From the NCBI GenBank assembly GCA_000432175.1, contig HF989518.1:1-37743 (forward strand): a stretch of 37,743 nt of DNA, in the 5' to 3' direction. Below the pieces are notes generated by a model. That model did not search any database, was not told where the DNA came from, and was given only the letters and a program-made list of their open reading frames with translations. This DNA comes from Eubacterium sp. CAG:786 (GTDB lineage: Bacteria; Bacillota; Clostridia; Oscillospirales; Ruminococcaceae). The position numbers were made by a program, and so were the translations under genes. Position 1 is the first letter of the stretch; every line of letters begins with the position of its first letter. This document shows, piece by piece, positions 1 to 7,610 of the stretch.

Positions 1-178
1 GCCGGTTTATGCGGAACGCGCTGCTGTTATCGACGTACCTGTCGTTCAGGCGGTCGATCATTTTCAGCACAGTCTCTTTTTCTATCTGGCTGGCAGCGGA
101 AAGCTTCTCTGCGTCGATCGGTTCACCGCAGGCGAAAAGCACCGCTTCTATAACTGCCATTCCCTCGCTGAATTTCAC
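1..178 (-). CDS. scpB: Segregation and condensation protein B, N-terminal part
   Basis: This is the first ~59 codons of ScpB, cut by the window edge. ScpB is the winged-helix kleisin partner that, with ScpA and Smc, forms the bacterial condensin that compacts and segregates the chromosome. The minus strand reads from a GTG at 178 into VKFSEGMAVIEAVLFACGEP and then an IDAEKLSAAS-type helix, the usual ScpB opening (AVIEAVLFA.GEP). The GTG overlaps the scpA stop in a GTGA junction, so translation is probably coupled. An in-frame ATG six codons in (AVIEAVL) is an alternative start. The rest of the gene lies beyond position 1. Confidence 0.85.
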   Translation of the reverse strand, partial: MKFSEGMAVIEAVLFACGEPIDAEKLSAASQIEKETVLKMIDRLNDRYVDNSSAFRINR

Positions 179-918
179 TGCCCCGCTCCCTCCGTTCCTT
201 CTTCGTTTTCATGGCGTTCGTCGTCTGCCTTTGTGCGCAGGCGCACGCTGTTTCCGTCGGGGGAAATGTAAATGCGCCCCTCCTTGGAAAGCTCCAGTAT
301 CGCCAGGAATGTCGCCACCGTACGCGACCTCGGCTGGTCGCGGTAAAGCTCGTCCATCTTGACGGTGCCGTTTCTCCTCAGGCTTTTCAGCACCGCGACG
401 ATCCCCGTGAACACCGTCACGTAGCTTTTCGCGACTATCGGCTTTATCGAGCGCGGCTTGTAGCTTGCCTTTCTGCGGGTGCGCTCGTTCAGCGCGCTGT
501 ATGCCAGCATGAGTTCCTCGGGCTGGTGTATCTTGTGGTACGCCCTGTCGATCTCAATTTCCATCGGCTCTCGCACGAACACCACGTCGCCGAGATAGCG
601 CTTTTTCAGGCGCTCTGCCATGGTCTTGCAGAGGGCGTATTCTATCAGCGCACCCTGCAGTTCCTTTTTCATCTGCTCGGCTTCTTCCTTGGGCAGGAGC
701 GCCGCGGACTTTATCATGATGAGCCGCGCCGCCATCTCAAGGAATTCCGAGGTTATTTCAAGGTCTGCCTCAGACATTCTGTCAAGGTAAAGCATGAACT
801 GATCCAGCAGAATGCTTATCTCGATATCCTGTATATTCAGCTTGTGCTTCTGAATGAGCGAAAGCATGAGATCCAGCGGACCCTCGAATATCTCCAGCTT
901 GAAGTTTAGTCCTTCCAT
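175..918 (-). CDS. scpA: Segregation and condensation protein A (kleisin)
   Basis: ScpA, 247 residues, is the kleisin that bridges Smc heads and binds ScpB. The N-terminus (FKLEIFEGPLDLMLSLIQKH) is the family signature. It is followed by the helical segment with LEITSEFLEMAARLIMIKSAALLP, and a C-terminal winged helix (TFLAILELSKEGRI) ends the protein. The frame is open to 1050, but that extension would overlap the preceding protease gene by more than 100 bases and carries no family similarity, so the ATG at 918 is chosen. The gap to the protease stop is 7 bases and there is no clear Shine-Dalgarno, suggesting coupled translation. The stop overlaps the scpB GTG. Confidence 0.95.
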   Translation of the reverse strand: MEGLNFKLEIFEGPLDLMLSLIQKHKLNIQDIEISILLDQFMLYLDRMSEADLEITSEFLEMAARLIMIKSAALLPKEEAEQMKKELQGALIEYALCKTMAERLKKRYLGDVVFVREPMEIEIDRAYHKIHQPEELMLAYSALNERTRRKASYKPRSIKPIVAKSYVTVFTGIVAVLKSLRRNGTVKMDELYRDQPRSRTVATFLAILELSKEGRIYISPDGNSVRLRTKADDERHENEEGTEGAGQ

Positions 919-925
919 TGCAGTA

Positions 926-1666
926 TCAGATGAACATGTTGATAAGACCGCCGTCCGGAATGAAGAACGAAGCCTTATCCAGCAGCCAGATGATACCGTT
1001 TGAAGCCGCTCCCAGCGGAATATCCAGCGCGCCGAACACCAACAGCGCAAAGAACACCCAGTAGATTACCTGCTGGTTCTTCTGCATGAAATAGACCGCC
1101 TTGCCCGGCAGGAAGCTTGCAAGGATATTGAACCCGTCAAACGGGGGGATAGGTATGAGGTTGAACACGCCGAGGTAGACGTTTATAGTCGCGGTGTAGC
1201 ACAGACCCATGACGACGTATATCAGCACCTGGTTGACTTCCGCGGCGCCCATGACGCTCACAAGAATTAACTTCGAAGCGATGATGAGCACGTAACTCAG
1301 CAGGATATTTGCGACGGGGCCTGCCAGCGAAGTCAGCGCCAGCGCGGTGCGCTGCTTTACCTTTGTGCAGTTCCTGATATTCACCGGGGTGGGCTTTGCC
1401 CAGCCGATGCGGCAGATGAACATTGCGAGCGCTCCGAACGGGTCGATGTGCGCGAACGGGTTCAGCGTGAGCCTTCCCTGGCGCTCTGCCGTGTCGTCGC
1501 CCAGTATTTTAGCCATAAGCCCGTGGGCGCACTCATGTATCGGGAACACCACGAAAATAATAACGAGCACCGAGAACACCGACAGCACGCAGCTGATTAT
1601 CTGCTGCTGCGAGGGGTTTCCCGAAAAAATCAGGCTGAATATCTCAAGTAAAGGTCCTCTGAACAT
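926..1666 (-). CDS. Site-2 protease family membrane metalloprotease (M50)
   Basis: 246 residues with about six hydrophobic segments. The zinc motif HECAH (in FPIHECAHGLMAKILGDDTA) and the second motif NLIPIPPFDGF are those of the compact M50B/S2P group found next to scpAB in Clostridia. The family cleaves membrane proteins within the bilayer; the substrate is unknown. It is the first gene of the protease-scpA-scpB unit. The start ATG at 1666 is preceded by AAGGAGAAAAT. The promoter is the site at 1730-1758. Confidence 0.9.
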   Translation of the reverse strand: MFRGPLLEIFSLIFSGNPSQQQIISCVLSVFSVLVIIFVVFPIHECAHGLMAKILGDDTAERQGRLTLNPFAHIDPFGALAMFICRIGWAKPTPVNIRNCTKVKQRTALALTSLAGPVANILLSYVLIIASKLILVSVMGAAEVNQVLIYVVMGLCYTATINVYLGVFNLIPIPPFDGFNILASFLPGKAVYFMQKNQQVIYWVFFALLVFGALDIPLGAASNGIIWLLDKASFFIPDGGLINMFI

Positions 1667-1729
1667 ATTTTCTCCTTAATTACATCATGCGCCGTCGGCG
1701 CGTCCGCTTAAATAGAATACACACCTTTT

Positions 1730-1758
1730 ATTATACCGCATATTGATGTATTTTTCAA
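1730..1758 (-). promoter_or_regulatory. SigA-type promoter for the protease-scpA-scpB unit
   Basis: On the minus strand TTGAAA (1753-1758), a 17-base spacer and TATAAT (1730-1735) lie about 64 bases upstream of the protease ATG. The short leader contains a GCGCC/GGCGC hairpin near 1688-1700. Promoter call is by consensus match only. Confidence 0.75.
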
Positions 1759-1774
1759 GTAGCCGCACAAAAAT

Positions 1775-1805
1775 AATTGCGCATCTTCTCAGAAAATGCG
1801 CAATT
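1775..1805 (-). terminator. Intrinsic terminator of the small lipoprotein gene
   Basis: A perfect 10-bp inverted repeat (AATTGCGCAT / ATGCGCAATT) begins 13 bases after the lipoprotein stop and is followed on the minus strand by TATTTTTG. It insulates the lipoprotein gene from the downstream scp promoter. Confidence 0.8.
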
Positions 1806-1817
1806 GTGTTGTATTTT

Positions 1818-2159
1818 TCACACTGCCGCGCGGCTGAAACGGTATTCCGTATCTCCCTGCGGCGTCTGGACTGTGTAGTACAGCTGGTCGTCCTCCTCGC
1901 TGTAGTGCACCTGGATAAGCTCCCTGCCGTCGGTGTTGCGTACTATCATGCCGTCAGAGGTGCGCTCAAATTTCAGCGGTTCACCGGAATTCTCGCCCGC
2001 AGACTGCGTGAAACGGTCGTCGGTTATCTCGATGGTCACGGAAGTTCCGTCGATATCGCAGGTCCAGTTTCCCTTTACCTTATCCATAGCAATGGAGCGG
2101 CTGCAGCCCGTGCAGAGAAGCACCGCAAAAAGCGCGACAGCGCCTATGATCTTTTTCAT
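1818..2159 (-). CDS. Small putative lipoprotein
   Basis: 113 residues. An N-terminal signal (MKKIIGAVALFAVLLCTGC) ends in a lipobox-like LCTGC with Cys19 as the likely lipidated residue; the -3 position is Cys rather than the usual Leu. The mature part (residues 20-113) is mostly beta, with KGNWTCDIDGTSVTIEITDDRF, and resembles small calycin-like lipoproteins that test the fit of 'G.W' at the barrel start. No specific family is recognised. It has its own consensus promoter (2194-2222) and terminator, so it is monocistronic. Start ATG 2159 is preceded by AGGAGAACATAA. Confidence 0.75.
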   Translation of the reverse strand: MKKIIGAVALFAVLLCTGCSRSIAMDKVKGNWTCDIDGTSVTIEITDDRFTQSAGENSGEPLKFERTSDGMIVRNTDGRELIQVHYSEEDDQLYYTVQTPQGDTEYRFSRAAV

Positions 2160-2193
2160 TTATGTTCTCCTGTGTCGTCAAATTCCATAACAC

Positions 2194-2222
2194 ATTGTAT
2201 CACAAATGCGGCTTATTGTCAA
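2194..2222 (-). promoter_or_regulatory. SigA-type promoter of the lipoprotein gene
   Basis: Minus strand TTGACA (2217-2222), 17-base spacer, TACAAT (2194-2199), about 35 bases before the ATG. Nearly perfect consensus. Confidence 0.8.
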
Positions 2223-2256
2223 GGCGTACTATTGTAAATAGCTGTAAATAGCAAAA

Positions 2257-2282
2257 CGCCCCATAGCCGCAGCCATGGGGCG
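2257..2282 (-). terminator. Terminator of the isomerase-like gene
   Basis: Stem CGCCCCAT/ATGGGGCG starting about 18 bases after the isomerase stop, followed on minus by TTTTGCTATTT. Good stem, short U-rich tail. Confidence 0.75.
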
Positions 2283-2300
2283 AATGTCAGCGGTGACAGC

Positions 2301-3779
2301 TTATCTGCAGAACGGGTTCTCGGTAGGATACATCATGCCAGCGGGCTGGTTGAAGCTGATATCCTGGATACCGAGGTAACGGAACAGGTCGAAGAGGAGC
2401 TTTCCGTAGTGGCCGAAAGCTACTGCGCCGTGGTGCGGATAGCGCTTTTCAACCAGAACGTGACGATAGAAGCGTCCCATCTCGGGGATAGCGAAGATAC
2501 CGATACCACCAAAGGAACGTGTATGAACGTCAAGGATCTCACCCTCTGCGATATATGCGCGGAGAATTCCGTCGCTGTCGCACTGTAAACGATAGAATGT
2601 GATGTCGCTTGCTGCGATATCGCCCTCGAGGGTGCCTCTGGTGAAGTCAGGCTCGCTGCCAGCGGGTTCAAGTAAGCGGTGCTGGATAAGCTGATACTTA
2701 ACTGCACGGTCGGAGCACATCTTGCACTCAGGGGTATTTCCGCAGTGGAAGCCCATGAATGTATCTGTGAGGGAGTAGTTGTACTTGCCCTTGATGTCCT
2801 CGTCGTATATGTACTTGGGAACGGAGTTGTTAATATCGAGCAGTGTTACAGCGTCAGCGGAAACGCACAGACCGATATATTCGCTCAGCGCGCCATAGAT
2901 ATCGACTTCGCAGGAAACCGGAATACCGCGGCTTACAAGGCGGCTGTTCACATAGCAGGGCTCAAAGCCGAACTGTGAGGGGAATGCAGGCCAGCACTTG
3001 TCAGCGAATGCGACATACTTCTTGGAGCCCTTGTGGTTCTCTGCCCAGTCTAAAAGGGTGAGCTCGAACTGAGCCATACGCTTGTTGAGGTCGGAATAAT
3101 AGTGACCCTCCCCCATTTCCTTTGCCATATCGGCGCAGACAGCGTCGATCCTGGGGTCGTTCTCATGCTCCTTAAAGGAAACAAGCAGATCCAGCTCGGA
3201 GTTTTCTTCGATCTCGACGCCCAGCTCGTATAAGCCCTTGATGGGAGCGTTGCATGCGAAGAAGTCCTGCGGACGGGGACCGAAAGTGATGATCTTTAAG
3301 TTCTTAACGCCGATGATCGCTCTTGCTACGGGAACGAAGTCCTTGATCATCTTAACGATATCATCGGAGGTGCCGACGGGGTATTCGGGGATAAAGCCCT
3401 TGAGATGACGCATTCCGAGGTTGTAGGAGCAGTTGAGCATACCGCAGTAAGCGTCGCCTCTGCCGTTGATCATGTCGCCGTCGCCCTCAGCTGCTGCAAC
3501 GAACATGCAGGGACCGTCGAAGTTCTTTGCGATAAGGGTCTCAGGGGTCTCGGGGCCGAAGTTTCCGAGGAAAACGACTAAAGCGTTGCACTCTGCCTTC
3601 TTAACGTCCTCGACAGCCTTGAGCATGTCAAGTTCGTTCTCAACGGTAACGGGACATTCATATATTCCCTCTCCGTAAGCTTCAACGATAGCCTTACGGC
3701 GTCTTTCAGACAAAGCGATGGGGAAACAGTCACGGGATACAGCAACTATGCCAAGCTTGATTTCAGGAATGTTGGTCAT
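2301..3779 (-). CDS. L-fucose/L-arabinose isomerase family protein
   Basis: 492 residues, shorter than E. coli FucI (about 590). The family interconverts aldoses and ketoses with a Mn ion. Glu291 (SCEVDIYGAL) and Asp315 (LLDINNS) are spaced by 24 residues, the spacing of the metal-binding Glu/Asp pair known in FucI; the third ligand, a late histidine, may be His449/His450 in RYPHHG. The N-terminal half has the alternating alpha/beta pattern of the family (ALVVFLGNFGPETP). Substrate cannot be told from sequence, and no kinase or aldolase is adjacent, so it is an isolated gene. Start ATG 3779 has GAGAGG seven bases upstream. Confidence 0.8.
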   Translation of the reverse strand: MTNIPEIKLGIVAVSRDCFPIALSERRRKAIVEAYGEGIYECPVTVENELDMLKAVEDVKKAECNALVVFLGNFGPETPETLIAKNFDGPCMFVAAAEGDGDMINGRGDAYCGMLNCSYNLGMRHLKGFIPEYPVGTSDDIVKMIKDFVPVARAIIGVKNLKIITFGPRPQDFFACNAPIKGLYELGVEIEENSELDLLVSFKEHENDPRIDAVCADMAKEMGEGHYYSDLNKRMAQFELTLLDWAENHKGSKKYVAFADKCWPAFPSQFGFEPCYVNSRLVSRGIPVSCEVDIYGALSEYIGLCVSADAVTLLDINNSVPKYIYDEDIKGKYNYSLTDTFMGFHCGNTPECKMCSDRAVKYQLIQHRLLEPAGSEPDFTRGTLEGDIAASDITFYRLQCDSDGILRAYIAEGEILDVHTRSFGGIGIFAIPEMGRFYRHVLVEKRYPHHGAVAFGHYGKLLFDLFRYLGIQDISFNQPAGMMYPTENPFCR

Positions 3780-3868
3780 TGTTTTAACCTCTCAAAATAT
3801 ATAGTTCCGGGAATTAATGCAGCCTTTTCTTTTTTTACAGCGCCTTTTTTTGTTATTAAGGAGAATGT

Positions 3869-5275
3869 ATGAGCAATCTGACTTTTACCAGTGTTACCGA
3901 AGAAAACCGCAGCGAATTTCACCGCCTAATGCAGCAGTATGCAAAGGAACTCGACGAGCATCAGAACCGCACCACCGACCCCGAAATGCTTAGAAAATGG
4001 ACGGACAGGATAATCGAAAAGCAGTCCGAGCGCGGCAAGTATCTCAACTTGTTCTATTCTGATGGTATTGCCGCAGGCTTCTTTTTTGGCAGGATAGACC
4101 TTCCTGAAGATAAAGGTTTCACAAAAGAGGGCTGGGGCTGCATAGTGGAATTCTATGTCATTCCCGAATGCAGAGGAAAAGGCTGCGGCAGGGAGATGTT
4201 CCTGCATTTGCAGGCTATGTTCAGAAAAGACGGCGCAAAGAAAATGTATCTCACCGCCGACCCCGTCACGGGAAAACCGTTCTGGGAAGCTATGGGCTTC
4301 ATCGGAACAGGCAAAATAAGCTCTGAAAACGGTCAGCAAATATACGAAAAGGCTATTCCGGACGAAGCGATTTCTTTTTCTGCAAGAGAATTTATCGACC
4401 TGGAAACCGCCCGAAAAATAGCGCAGGCGCAATGGAACGCCCCCGAACAGTACGAAAGTATCGTACATTTTACATTCAGCGGAAAGACAGAAACAGACTG
4501 CTTCAACGTCGTCGCACAGAACGAGGCAGGCAACGTGGTGGGAAGATTATTCTGCCTGCAAAACAGAGAGGACAAAAGCCTGTGGTATTACGGCGACCTG
4601 TTCGTTGTTCCAGAATACCGCCGCAGGCATATTGCAATGAAAATGCTGGAGTTTACCGAGCATGTCCTGTGCGATAAATGGTGCGGTGCGCTAAGGTGCT
4701 ATGTTGAACCTGAGAATGCAGTATCGCTTGATTTTCAGGCAAAGGCAGGATTTACCGAACGTCCGTATCAGGGCTTTAACAAACTGATAAACGATGGGCA
4801 GCTGATGTTTGAAAAGGCGCTTCCAACTTTTAATGTTACCGAAGCCTGCGACAAAACCGCCGCGCAGTACATAGCGGCAATTTTCAATAGCAATGCAGAA
4901 GCGCTTCACAGCAGGATGATACCGTACAGAGAATGGTGCGGCCTGCTTTCGGCGAACGACCCCGACGAAAAGCATTTCCTTATCTGCAATGGCGCTGTTC
5001 CGTGCGCGTACTTGAAAGTAAACGGGCTTGAAAGCTGCGACGAAACTGGGTGGATATCAATGCTCGCTGTCGCGCCGTCTTTTCAGCGAAAGGGAGCTGG
5101 CGCATATGCCGTGCGTTTTGCCGAGAAATTCCTTCGAAATGCGGGTAAGTCGTGCGTCAGAATACATACGACACAGGATAATATGCCAGCCAGAAACCTT
5201 TATGAAAAGTGCGGTTATTCTCTTGAAGATATCCGGACTGACAATGATACGCTGACATATTCGAAGTATTTCTAA
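3869..5275 (+). CDS. Protein with three tandem GNAT acetyltransferase domains
   Basis: 468 residues made of three GNAT folds. The acetyl-CoA loop (motif A) is seen as VIPECRGKGCG (residues 97-107), VVPEYRRRHIAM (246-257) and VAPSFQRKGAGAY (401-413). The first and third keep the R/Q-x-x-G-x-G/A pattern; the middle one has lost both glycines (RRRHIA), so it may not bind acetyl-CoA normally. Each domain ends with the usual aromatic 'GF/GY' strand (AMGFIGTG, KAGFTERPY, KCGYSLED). The acceptor is unknown. Start 3869 follows AAGGAGAATGT. It is divergent from the isomerase gene. Base use is somewhat more A/T-rich than its neighbours, which fits acquisition. Confidence 0.85.
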   Translation: MSNLTFTSVTEENRSEFHRLMQQYAKELDEHQNRTTDPEMLRKWTDRIIEKQSERGKYLNLFYSDGIAAGFFFGRIDLPEDKGFTKEGWGCIVEFYVIPECRGKGCGREMFLHLQAMFRKDGAKKMYLTADPVTGKPFWEAMGFIGTGKISSENGQQIYEKAIPDEAISFSAREFIDLETARKIAQAQWNAPEQYESIVHFTFSGKTETDCFNVVAQNEAGNVVGRLFCLQNREDKSLWYYGDLFVVPEYRRRHIAMKMLEFTEHVLCDKWCGALRCYVEPENAVSLDFQAKAGFTERPYQGFNKLINDGQLMFEKALPTFNVTEACDKTAAQYIAAIFNSNAEALHSRMIPYREWCGLLSANDPDEKHFLICNGAVPCAYLKVNGLESCDETGWISMLAVAPSFQRKGAGAYAVRFAEKFLRNAGKSCVRIHTTQDNMPARNLYEKCGYSLEDIRTDNDTLTYSKYF

Positions 5276-5302
5276 AATAACTTAGAAAAGTAATCAATAA
5301 TA

Positions 5303-5332
5303 AACCGGCGCATTCCCATTAGTGCGCCGGTT
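5303..5332. terminator. Terminator-like hairpin after the GNAT gene
   Basis: Ten-bp stem AACCGGCGCA/TGCGCCGGTT with a 10-base loop, 27 bases past the GNAT stop. The plus side has no U run (CATGCTTATTC); the minus side is T-rich (TATTATTGATTACTTTT), so it may work better in the minus direction. Confidence 0.55.
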
Positions 5333-5551
5333 CATGCTTATTCACAGAACAACGTCAGCTTTGCAGCTTCAGCAACTGAGCCGCATTCTCTTACTGCGGC
5401 AGCCAGCCACATTACACAAGTTCGGAGATGTTCCCAAGCAATACGTTGTTTTCGAGAGATATAATAATGTGCGCAAAAGTTCTTATGTCGCATTACAAAG
5501 CCAAATTCGGAATCTGTGAGAATGTGTCTGAAATGAATTTGAATAACTACG

Positions 5552-5591
5552 AACCAGAGGGTCGGGGGTTCGAATCCCTCCTGGCGTGCCA
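5552..5591 (+). pseudogene. 3' fragment of a tRNA-Trp gene (anticodon loop to CCA)
   Basis: The last ~40 bases of a tRNA are intact: the 3' side of the anticodon stem (ACCAG), variable loop, T arm with loop TTCGAAT closed by GGGGG/CCCTC (one G-U), acceptor strand CTGGCGT, discriminator G and encoded CCA (5589-5591). The ACCAG half-stem, the implied A1-U72 pair and G73 match bacterial tRNA-Trp. The 5' half is missing: the needed ACGCCAG and a D arm are not found upstream. Identity stops within the anticodon loop, a common crossover point for tyrosine recombinases. This suggests an attachment-site remnant, but no integrase is present. Confidence 0.7.
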
Positions 5592-5595
5592 ACAG

Positions 5596-5634
5596 AAAAC
5601 CGCTTAACCGTTAGGGTTGAGCGGTTTTTCTTTT
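5596..5634 (+). terminator. Strong terminator after the tRNA fragment
   Basis: A 14-bp stem (left arm 5596-5609, right arm 5615-5628, one G-U pair) with loop GTTAG, followed by TTTTTCTTTT. It begins 4 bases after the CCA end and is probably the native terminator of the original tRNA gene. Confidence 0.85.
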
Positions 5635-5685
5635 GCCGGTTTATTTCATCATATTTGGACAGTATAGTCGTACATCTTAATTTAT

Positions 5686-5844
5686 GGGAACCTCTAAAAA
5701 CCGGTGTGAAAAGCAAAAATGGGCAGGGTGTGCCAGCTTCTAGGAAAGCCGACGAAGTAAGGCTGTATGCCTTACGAGGAGGTTTGAAGACGAAGATGGT
5801 GCGCACTGCACATTTTCGCTCGCATGAGGTTTTTAGAGGTGACC
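5686..5844. repeat. Palindromic element, copy A (159 bp)
   Basis: Left end GGGAACCTCTAAAAACC and right end GGTTTTTAGAGGTGACC form imperfect terminal inverted repeats; the whole unit can fold into one long hairpin. The apex is a perfect 7-bp stem (GTAAGGC 5757-5763, GCCTTAC 5769-5775) with loop TGTAT. Bases 5744-5790 are identical over 47 bases to copy B (8649-8695). The flanks carry TTAT on both sides, a possible target duplication. No protein is encoded: the open frames across it are by-products. It lies between the tRNA fragment terminator and the MATE promoter. Confidence 0.85.
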
Positions 5845-5955
5845 TTATGTATCTTCCCGACAGTTTACGTTTATAGGATATCACAAAAACTTTTGCTTGT
5901 CTAGTGTTTTTTTGTCGTAATCATGCAAAATCTACCCAAAAAACGCCGAAAAGGA

Positions 5956-5994
5956 TATCACAAAGTTGTCATTCCGGGAATTTTGTGATAGAAT
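5956..5994 (+). promoter_or_regulatory. Promoter of the MATE gene inside an operator-like inverted repeat
   Basis: TTGTCA (5966-5971), 17-base spacer, TAGAAT (5989-5994), about 70 bases before the MATE ATG. The inverted half-sites TATCACAAA (5956-5964) and TTTGTGATA (5982-5990) bracket the -35 and touch the -10. A third direct copy, TATCACAAA, lies at 5879-5887. The layout suits a dimeric repressor; no regulator gene is adjacent. Confidence 0.65.
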
Positions 5995-6063
5995 GGGGTG
6001 AGTAGACGGCACTTACTGCCGGTAGATAAATATATTATATAAAGGAAAGAAGCGACAGATACA

Positions 6064-7407
6064 ATGAACAAGGACCTGACGATAGGAAGTCCCGGAAAAT
6101 CCCTCATCATGTTCACGATACCGCTGTTCATCAGCGTTATGTTCCAGCAGATGTACAACATAGCAGACAGCGTGATAGCCGGCAAATTCGCCGGTGAGGA
6201 CGCCCTCGCGGCCATAGGCGCAAGCTACCCGATAACCATGATATTCATGGCTGTCGCGGTGGGCTGCCAGATAGGCTGCTCGGTGGTCATAAGCAAGCAT
6301 TTCGGCTCGGGCAACATGCAGATGACCAAGACCTGCATTTCCACCTCGCTTATCGCGGGTACTGCCCTTTCCGCCGTGCTGACCCTCGTGGGAGTGCTTT
6401 TCAGCGGCGTTTTCATGCAATGGGTACAGACCCCCGCCAACATCTTCGACGACGGCTGCCTTTACCTGATGATATACACTGGCGGGTTCGTGTTCCTGTT
6501 CCTTTATAATATAGTTACGGGCGTATTCAACAGCCTGGGCGACAGCAAGACGCCGCTCTACCTGCTCATCGCAAGTTCCGTGGGCAACGTCATTCTGGAC
6601 TGCATTCTCATCATTCCCCTGCAGATGGGAGTTGCGGGCGCGGCGTGGGCTACGTTCGCGGCACAGGGCGCAGCGTGCGTCCTGGCGCTTGTGCTGCTGT
6701 TCCGTCGCGTGAAATCGATGAACATTCAGGGGGGAAAGTACTTCAGCGGCAGGGCGCTCGTGGAGATTTGCAAGGTCGCAGTACCCAGCGTGCTGCAGCA
6801 GAGCTTCATCTCCGTCGGCAACCTGTTCATACAGTACATGGTCAACGGCTACGGCTCGTCGATAGTCGCGGGGTATTCCGCAGCGATAAAGCTGAACACA
6901 TTCGCGATAACCTGCTTCACCACCATCGGCAACGGAATGTCCGGCTTCACCGCGCAGAACATCGGCGCAGACAAGCCGGAACGTATCAAAAAGGGCTTCC
7001 GCTCCTCGATGTTCTTTTCCCTCGTGACGGCTGCGGTGTTCTTCCTGCTGTTCTTCCTGCTGAGCGAACCGCTGCTCTCGCTGTTCATGAACGGCGACAG
7101 CTCCCGGCTTGCCATGGACACCGGAGTTGACTTCCTGCGCATCGCTTCACCGTTCTATTTCGTGGTGTGCATAAAGCTGCTGTGCGACGGCGTCCTCCGC
7201 GGAAGCGAGAGCATGGGCTGCTTCATGGCTGCGACATTCACCGACCTCATACTCCGCGTGGTGCTTGCCGCGATACTCTCAAACGCTATGGGTGAAGTCC
7301 GGGGAATATGGCTCTCATGGCCCGGCGCTTGGATAGCCGGCACCATTATGTCCGTGGTGTTCTACCTCACCGGAATGTGGAGCAGGAAACTAATTCGTAA
7401 ATCTTAA
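6064..7407 (+). CDS. MATE family multidrug/Na+ or H+ antiporter
   Basis: 447 residues with about 12 hydrophobic segments in two homologous halves. The opening (LTIGSPGKSLIMFTIPLFIS) and MFQQMYNIADSVIAGKFAGEDALAAIGASYP are the standard MATE N-terminal helix pair; the second half starts near VAVPSVLQQSFISVGNLFIQYMVNGYG. The family exports cationic drugs or metabolites across the inner membrane. Length is typical and no lesions are seen. Start 6064 has AAAGGAAAGAAG upstream at a slightly long distance. It has its own promoter/operator and a terminator at 7422-7459, so it stands alone between palindromic elements A and B. Confidence 0.93.
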   Translation: MNKDLTIGSPGKSLIMFTIPLFISVMFQQMYNIADSVIAGKFAGEDALAAIGASYPITMIFMAVAVGCQIGCSVVISKHFGSGNMQMTKTCISTSLIAGTALSAVLTLVGVLFSGVFMQWVQTPANIFDDGCLYLMIYTGGFVFLFLYNIVTGVFNSLGDSKTPLYLLIASSVGNVILDCILIIPLQMGVAGAAWATFAAQGAACVLALVLLFRRVKSMNIQGGKYFSGRALVEICKVAVPSVLQQSFISVGNLFIQYMVNGYGSSIVAGYSAAIKLNTFAITCFTTIGNGMSGFTAQNIGADKPERIKKGFRSSMFFSLVTAAVFFLLFFLLSEPLLSLFMNGDSSRLAMDTGVDFLRIASPFYFVVCIKLLCDGVLRGSESMGCFMAATFTDLILRVVLAAILSNAMGEVRGIWLSWPGAWIAGTIMSVVFYLTGMWSRKLIRKS

Positions 7408-7421
7408 TCAGGGATAAATTT

Positions 7422-7459
7422 ACAGGGCGAAAAGATAACTTCCGCCCTGTATGTTGTTT
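7422..7459 (+). terminator. Terminator of the MATE gene
   Basis: Stem ACAGGGCG (7422-7429) / CGCCCTGT (7443-7450) followed by ATGTTGTTTCTTTT. Tail is U-rich but interrupted. Confidence 0.65.
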
Positions 7460-7551
7460 CTTTTGCCCTGTATTTCCCATTTTTTAACGTTGTTTTTTGT
7501 CGGAAATGTGAATTTTTCTCTCCGGTAAGTTAACAAAAAATTGATTTTGGG

Positions 7552-7569
7552 GTGGTAGAATATTACCAC
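7552..7569 (+). promoter_or_regulatory. Palindrome upstream of the patatin gene, possible operator
   Basis: GTGGTA-6-TACCAC, perfect 6-bp arms around GAATAT, 42 bases before the preferred start. The GTAGAATAT inside resembles a -10 (TAGAAT, 7556-7561), but a well-spaced -35 is not clear (TTAACA is 20 bases upstream). Function inferred from position only. Confidence 0.4.
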
Positions 7570-7610
7570 AATGAAGAATATAGCATGAAAACTATATGGT
7601 GGTGAAAGAT

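Noticed and set aside
5338..5490. 51-codon minus-strand open frame ending at the 5303-5332 hairpin
   Set aside because: No ribosome site or recognisable similarity; kept only as a possible gene remnant beside the tRNA scar.
5483..5884. Open frames crossing copies A and B that share a KADEVRLYALRGGLK-like peptide (plus) or a PPRKAYSLTSSAF peptide (minus)
   Set aside because: The shared peptides are just translations of the 47-base identical repeat core; there are no ribosome sites, and the frames end in unrelated flanks.
7596..7610. Upstream ATG for the patatin gene
   Set aside because: No ribosome site, while the ATG at 7611 has one and matches the family N-terminus.
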